A DNA stretch of 7,029 bases, taken from positions 1 through 7,029 of the forward strand of contig DPZQ01000158.1 in assembly GCA_003536295.1 (NCBI GenBank), given 5' to 3'. The notes beneath the pieces were generated by a model. It was not told the DNA's origin. It saw nothing but the letters and a program-made list of their open reading frames with translations, and searched no databases. Position numbers and translations under genes: made by a program. Numbering within the stretch: position 1 is the stretch's first letter; each line of letters opens with the position of its first letter. This document shows, piece after piece, positions 4,926 to 7,029 of the stretch. The DNA comes from Rhodobacter sp. GTDB taxonomy: Bacteria > Pseudomonadota > Alphaproteobacteria > Rhodobacterales > Rhodobacteraceae.

Positions 4926-6482
4926 ATGGATAGTTTTGCCAACTTAATGCATGGTTTTGATGTTGCGATTACTTTTCAAAATATTGGTCTTGCGCTGATC
5001 GGTTGCTTTTTGGGCACGATCATTGGCGCTTTGCCAGGGCTTGGCCCCTCGAATGGGGTAGCGATCTTGCTACCCTTGGCCTTTTCCCTTGGACTTGACG
5101 CGACGCCGGCGCTCATTTTGCTGACCTCGGTCTATTATGGGGCGATGTATGGCGGGCGTATCTCATCGATTTTGCTGAATATTCCGGGGGATGAGCCGGC
5201 ATTGATGACTACGCTTGACGGCTATCCGATGGCGCGCGCGGGCCGCGCGGGTGAAGCGCTGGCCCTTTCAGGGATCGCATCATTTGTGGGAGCGTTTTTT
5301 GCGACGATCGGTCTTGCAATTTTGGCCCCTCAGCTGGTGAAAGTGGCGCTTTTGTTTGGGCCTGCGGAGTATTTTGCGCTTTTCGCGCTGGCTTTTGCGA
5401 CATTGGGGGGCATTTCCTCGACCAATCAAGCCAAGTCAGCTTGGGCTGCAGCCTTCGGCCTAGGTATTGCAATGATCGGGGTTGATGGGCAAACGGGCGT
5501 GCCACGTTTTGCCTTTGAACAGATTCATCTTTACGACGGTATCGACTTTTTGGTGGCGATTGTGGGGCTGTTTGCCCTGTCAGAAGTTTTAATTTTTCTA
5601 GAGCATTCGGGCGGGCGTTCGGCGAAAGCGTTGGCAGCACAAACAAACAAAAGCCAAATCGCCATTGGGCGACCTGTTGCCTCATTTGCGCTGCTGAAAT
5701 TTTGCACGCCTGCCATAGCGCGCTCGACCGTGATTGGCTTTTTGGCGGGTGTTTTACCAGGTGCTGGCGCATCGCTGGGGTCCTTCTTGGCCTATGCGAC
5801 GGAAAAACAAGTCAGCAACGGTGGTGACACCTTTGGCAAAGGCGATCCGCGCGGTGTTGCGGCCCCTGAGGCGGGTAATAATGCAGCTGCAGGGGGCGCT
5901 TTGGTGCCCATGCTGGCACTGGGGGTACCTGGTTCGGGCACAACGGCGGTTTTGTTGGCGGTCCTTTTAGCGCTTAACGTCACGCCCGGACCTTTGTTGT
6001 TCACCAATAGTCCCGATATCGTTTGGGGCCTAATAGCGGCGCTTTTTATTGCCAATGTCATGCTTTTGCTATTGAACTTGCCACTTGTGGGCCTGTTTGC
6101 CCGCGTCTTGTTGATACCTGCAAAATATCTGATGCCTTTGGTTGCGATGGTTTCCTTTGTAGGGATCTATGGGGTTTCAGGATCAACTTTTGATCTTTTG
6201 GTCATGGTGCTTTTTGGCGTGATTGGCTGGGTGTTGCGTAAGCTTGATATTCCCTTGGTGCCGATCATTATGGGCATCTTGCTGGGAAATTTGATGGAGG
6301 CCAATTTGCGGCGCGCAATGACCATCTCAAACGGAGATTGGTCAGCGCTTTATGGTTCTTATCTGTCAATTGGGCTTTGGATTTTTGCAATCGTGGGCTT
6401 TTTTCTACCGGTTTTCGTCGGTCGCAAGATCAAAAACAAAATGCATGCCAAAACTGTGTCAGACAAAACAACTGGTTCTTGA
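4926..6482 (+). CDS. tctA: TctA-family large membrane subunit (permease) of the tripartite tricarboxylate transporter
   Basis: This is a 518-residue polytopic inner-membrane permease, close to the usual 500 residues of TctA. The two internally related halves each carry the family hallmark: GALPGLGPSNGVAILLPL (34-51) and GFLAGVLPGAGASLGSFLAY (271-290). Further signatures are YYGAMYGGRISSILLNIPGDEP (70-91) followed by TTLDGYPMARAGRAG (95-109), and APEAGNNAAAGGALVPMLALG (313-333) with VPGSGTTAVLL. It ends in a short basic cytoplasmic tail. The segment usually read as LLNTPGE-S-S-V is here LLNIPGDEPAL, a recognisable variant. The ATG immediately follows the tctB TAG with only a G-run (4915-4919) as a possible ribosome-binding site, so translation is likely coupled. 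It forms the translocation pathway with TctB and accepts substrate from TctC. Family assignment is secure; substrate is unknown. Confidence 0.95.
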   Translation: MDSFANLMHGFDVAITFQNIGLALIGCFLGTIIGALPGLGPSNGVAILLPLAFSLGLDATPALILLTSVYYGAMYGGRISSILLNIPGDEPALMTTLDGYPMARAGRAGEALALSGIASFVGAFFATIGLAILAPQLVKVALLFGPAEYFALFALAFATLGGISSTNQAKSAWAAAFGLGIAMIGVDGQTGVPRFAFEQIHLYDGIDFLVAIVGLFALSEVLIFLEHSGGRSAKALAAQTNKSQIAIGRPVASFALLKFCTPAIARSTVIGFLAGVLPGAGASLGSFLAYATEKQVSNGGDTFGKGDPRGVAAPEAGNNAAAGGALVPMLALGVPGSGTTAVLLAVLLALNVTPGPLLFTNSPDIVWGLIAALFIANVMLLLLNLPLVGLFARVLLIPAKYLMPLVAMVSFVGIYGVSGSTFDLLVMVLFGVIGWVLRKLDIPLVPIIMGILLGNLMEANLRRAMTISNGDWSALYGSYLSIGLWIFAIVGFFLPVFVGRKIKNKMHAKTVSDKTTGS

Positions 6483-6695
6483 GACCAAAGTGGCAGGCGT
6501 GAGCCGCCTCTGACACATCTAGTTTACCGGGGTGCAAAATGCTGCAATTTCAGCTCTGGTAAATTTGACTTGAAGCAGCCATTCGCTGTTCTATAGGTTG
6601 TCTTTTTCGACCCACCCTATAACACTGTGTTCAGGATGATGGAGTTATGGACAAAAACCTGATCCCTCAAGTGTTCCGTTTTTGATGTGGAGTAT
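6483..6695. other. A+T-richer intergenic stretch between tctA and the integrase, with several short inverted repeats
   Basis: No gene is supported here. A hand count over 6521-6690 gives about 44% G+C, lower than the adjoining operon appears. Small inverted repeats present are AGGCG/CGCCT (6495-6509) just after tctA without a T-run; TTTACC/GGTAAA (6523-6528 and 6558-6563) enclosing GCTG/CAGC (6541-6554); TATAGG/CCTATA (6592-6597 and 6616-6621); and AAAAAC/GTTTTT (6653-6658 and 6678-6683). Any could serve as a weak terminator for the two converging transcripts or be part of a recombination site, but none is convincing alone. No tRNA gene or tRNA 3' end was recognised. Confidence 0.5.
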
Positions 6696-7029
6696 CTACC
6701 ACACCCTCTCCATATGCCCTCGCATGACATCCAAAGCGTACCCAGAGCCATAGTTAGAGGCAATGCTATTGGTGGAGTGACCCATGATCGCCATTGATAT
6801 GCTCTCGGGGCACCCTGTGTTTCTGAGCTTATCCTTCATCCTGTGGCGGAGGGAGTGGATGACGAGTTTGGTATCGGTGATGACTTTCCGGAAGCGCTTC
6901 ATGAGCATTGCTGAGGCGGCATCACGACCTCGTAGCTTGGCGTAGCGAGGAAAGATGAAGGTGTCATCGTCTTTTCCTGCCCTTAGCCCTTGTAGTGCTG
7001 TTAGTGCCGCAGGGCTGATCGGTATGGTG
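6696..7029 (-). CDS. Tyrosine recombinase (phage/island integrase), C-terminal part, runs off the right edge
   Basis: The minus-strand frame is open from the window edge at 7029 to a TAG at 6698-6696, giving 111 complete C-terminal codons. The N-terminus and the first catalytic Arg lie outside the window. The catalytic HxxR box is in HSLRHRMKDKLRNTG, the next His in IMGHSTNSI, and the nucleophilic Tyr nine residues further on in IASNYGSGY. This spacing equals that of XerD-type enzymes. The tail ALDVMRGHMERVW resembles alphaproteobacterial genomic-island integrases. An ATG at 6908 is internal to the domain and is not the real start. Codon use includes several CTA, AGG and ATA codons, unusual beside the upstream operon and suggestive of transfer. 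It converges with tctA, so the element probably extends to the right. Such enzymes cut and rejoin DNA at attachment sites. Confidence 0.9.
   Translation of the reverse strand, partial: TIPISPAALTALQGLRAGKDDDTFIFPRYAKLRGRDAASAMLMKRFRKVITDTKLVIHSLRHRMKDKLRNTGCPESISMAIMGHSTNSIASNYGSGYALDVMRGHMERVW

Noticed and set aside
5209..5772. Open frame of 187 codons on the minus strand inside tctA
   Set aside because: It lies wholly antisense to a well-supported permease gene and has a low-complexity, Arg/Pro/Ser/Gln-rich product with no recognisable motif. It is a shadow of tctA codon use.
6565..6597. TTGACT followed by TTCTATAGG as a plus-strand promoter
   Set aside because: With an 18-bp spacer the -10 matches only 3 of 6, and there is no plus-strand gene downstream for it to serve.
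6647..6685. Twelve-codon open frame (MDKNLIPQVFRF) with nearby AGGA and GGAG
   Set aside because: It is too short to distinguish from chance, GGAG is only 2 bases from the ATG, and no homology or leader-peptide logic (no repeated codon, no attenuator with a target gene) supports it.
6483..6695. Possible tRNA gene as integrase target
   Set aside because: I looked for a cloverleaf, a TTCGA-type T-loop with matching stems and a CCA-proximal stem. TTCGA at 6606-6610 is not flanked by a pairing stem, and no other tRNA hallmark is present.
1..7029. CRISPR array, insertion sequence ends, riboswitch or rRNA
   Set aside because: I saw no regularly spaced repeats, no transposase with terminal inverted repeats, no conserved riboswitch core and no rRNA sequence in the window.

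Overview
The window carries a complete tripartite tricarboxylate transporter (TTT) locus with its own two-component system, followed by the edge of what looks like a mobile element. The protein families, the moderate G+C content, the tight gene packing and the pairing of a TctDE-type sensor system with an extra periplasmic binding protein suggest a marine alphaproteobacterium, most likely of the Rhodobacterales (Roseobacter-like). This assignment rests on overall protein character and gene order, not on a phylogenetic marker.

Layout. Minus strand, reading right to left from 3237 to 88: a response regulator (tctD), a histidine kinase (tctE, overlapping it by 11 bp) and a periplasmic binding protein of the AfuA/FbpA-like class (start overlapping the kinase stop as ATGA). 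They form one translationally coupled operon. Plus strand, from 3424 to 6482: tctC (periplasmic solute-binding protein), a stem-loop plus T-run, tctB (small membrane subunit) and tctA (large membrane subunit, starting on the base after the tctB stop). The two operons diverge from a 186-bp control region (3238-3423). After tctA comes about 210 bp of A+T-richer non-coding DNA. The 3' end of a tyrosine recombinase gene then enters from the right edge on the minus strand (6696 to beyond 7029).

How the genes work together. TctC captures an organic anion, probably a di- or tricarboxylate, in the periplasm and delivers it to the TctA/TctB permease, which in this family is a secondary, ion-gradient-driven transporter. 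TctE senses the substrate or a bound binding protein through its periplasmic domain and phosphorylates TctD at Asp51. TctD would then act in the divergent promoter region. The third gene of the sensor operon encodes a secreted binding protein with no ABC permease or ATPase beside it, so it may present ligand to TctE rather than serve transport.

Most notable observation. The divergent control region contains two perfect CTGTCAT half-sites separated by 4 bp (minus strand, 3314-3331). This matches the PHO-box consensus at 16 of 18 positions and reads toward tctD. It suggests that the locus is either in the PhoB phosphate-starvation regulon or that TctD recognises a PHO-box-like sequence. A separate 15-bp perfect palindrome (3373-3387) lies just upstream of tctC. 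The transporter family itself is well known. The regulatory architecture and the orphan binding protein are the least conventional parts.
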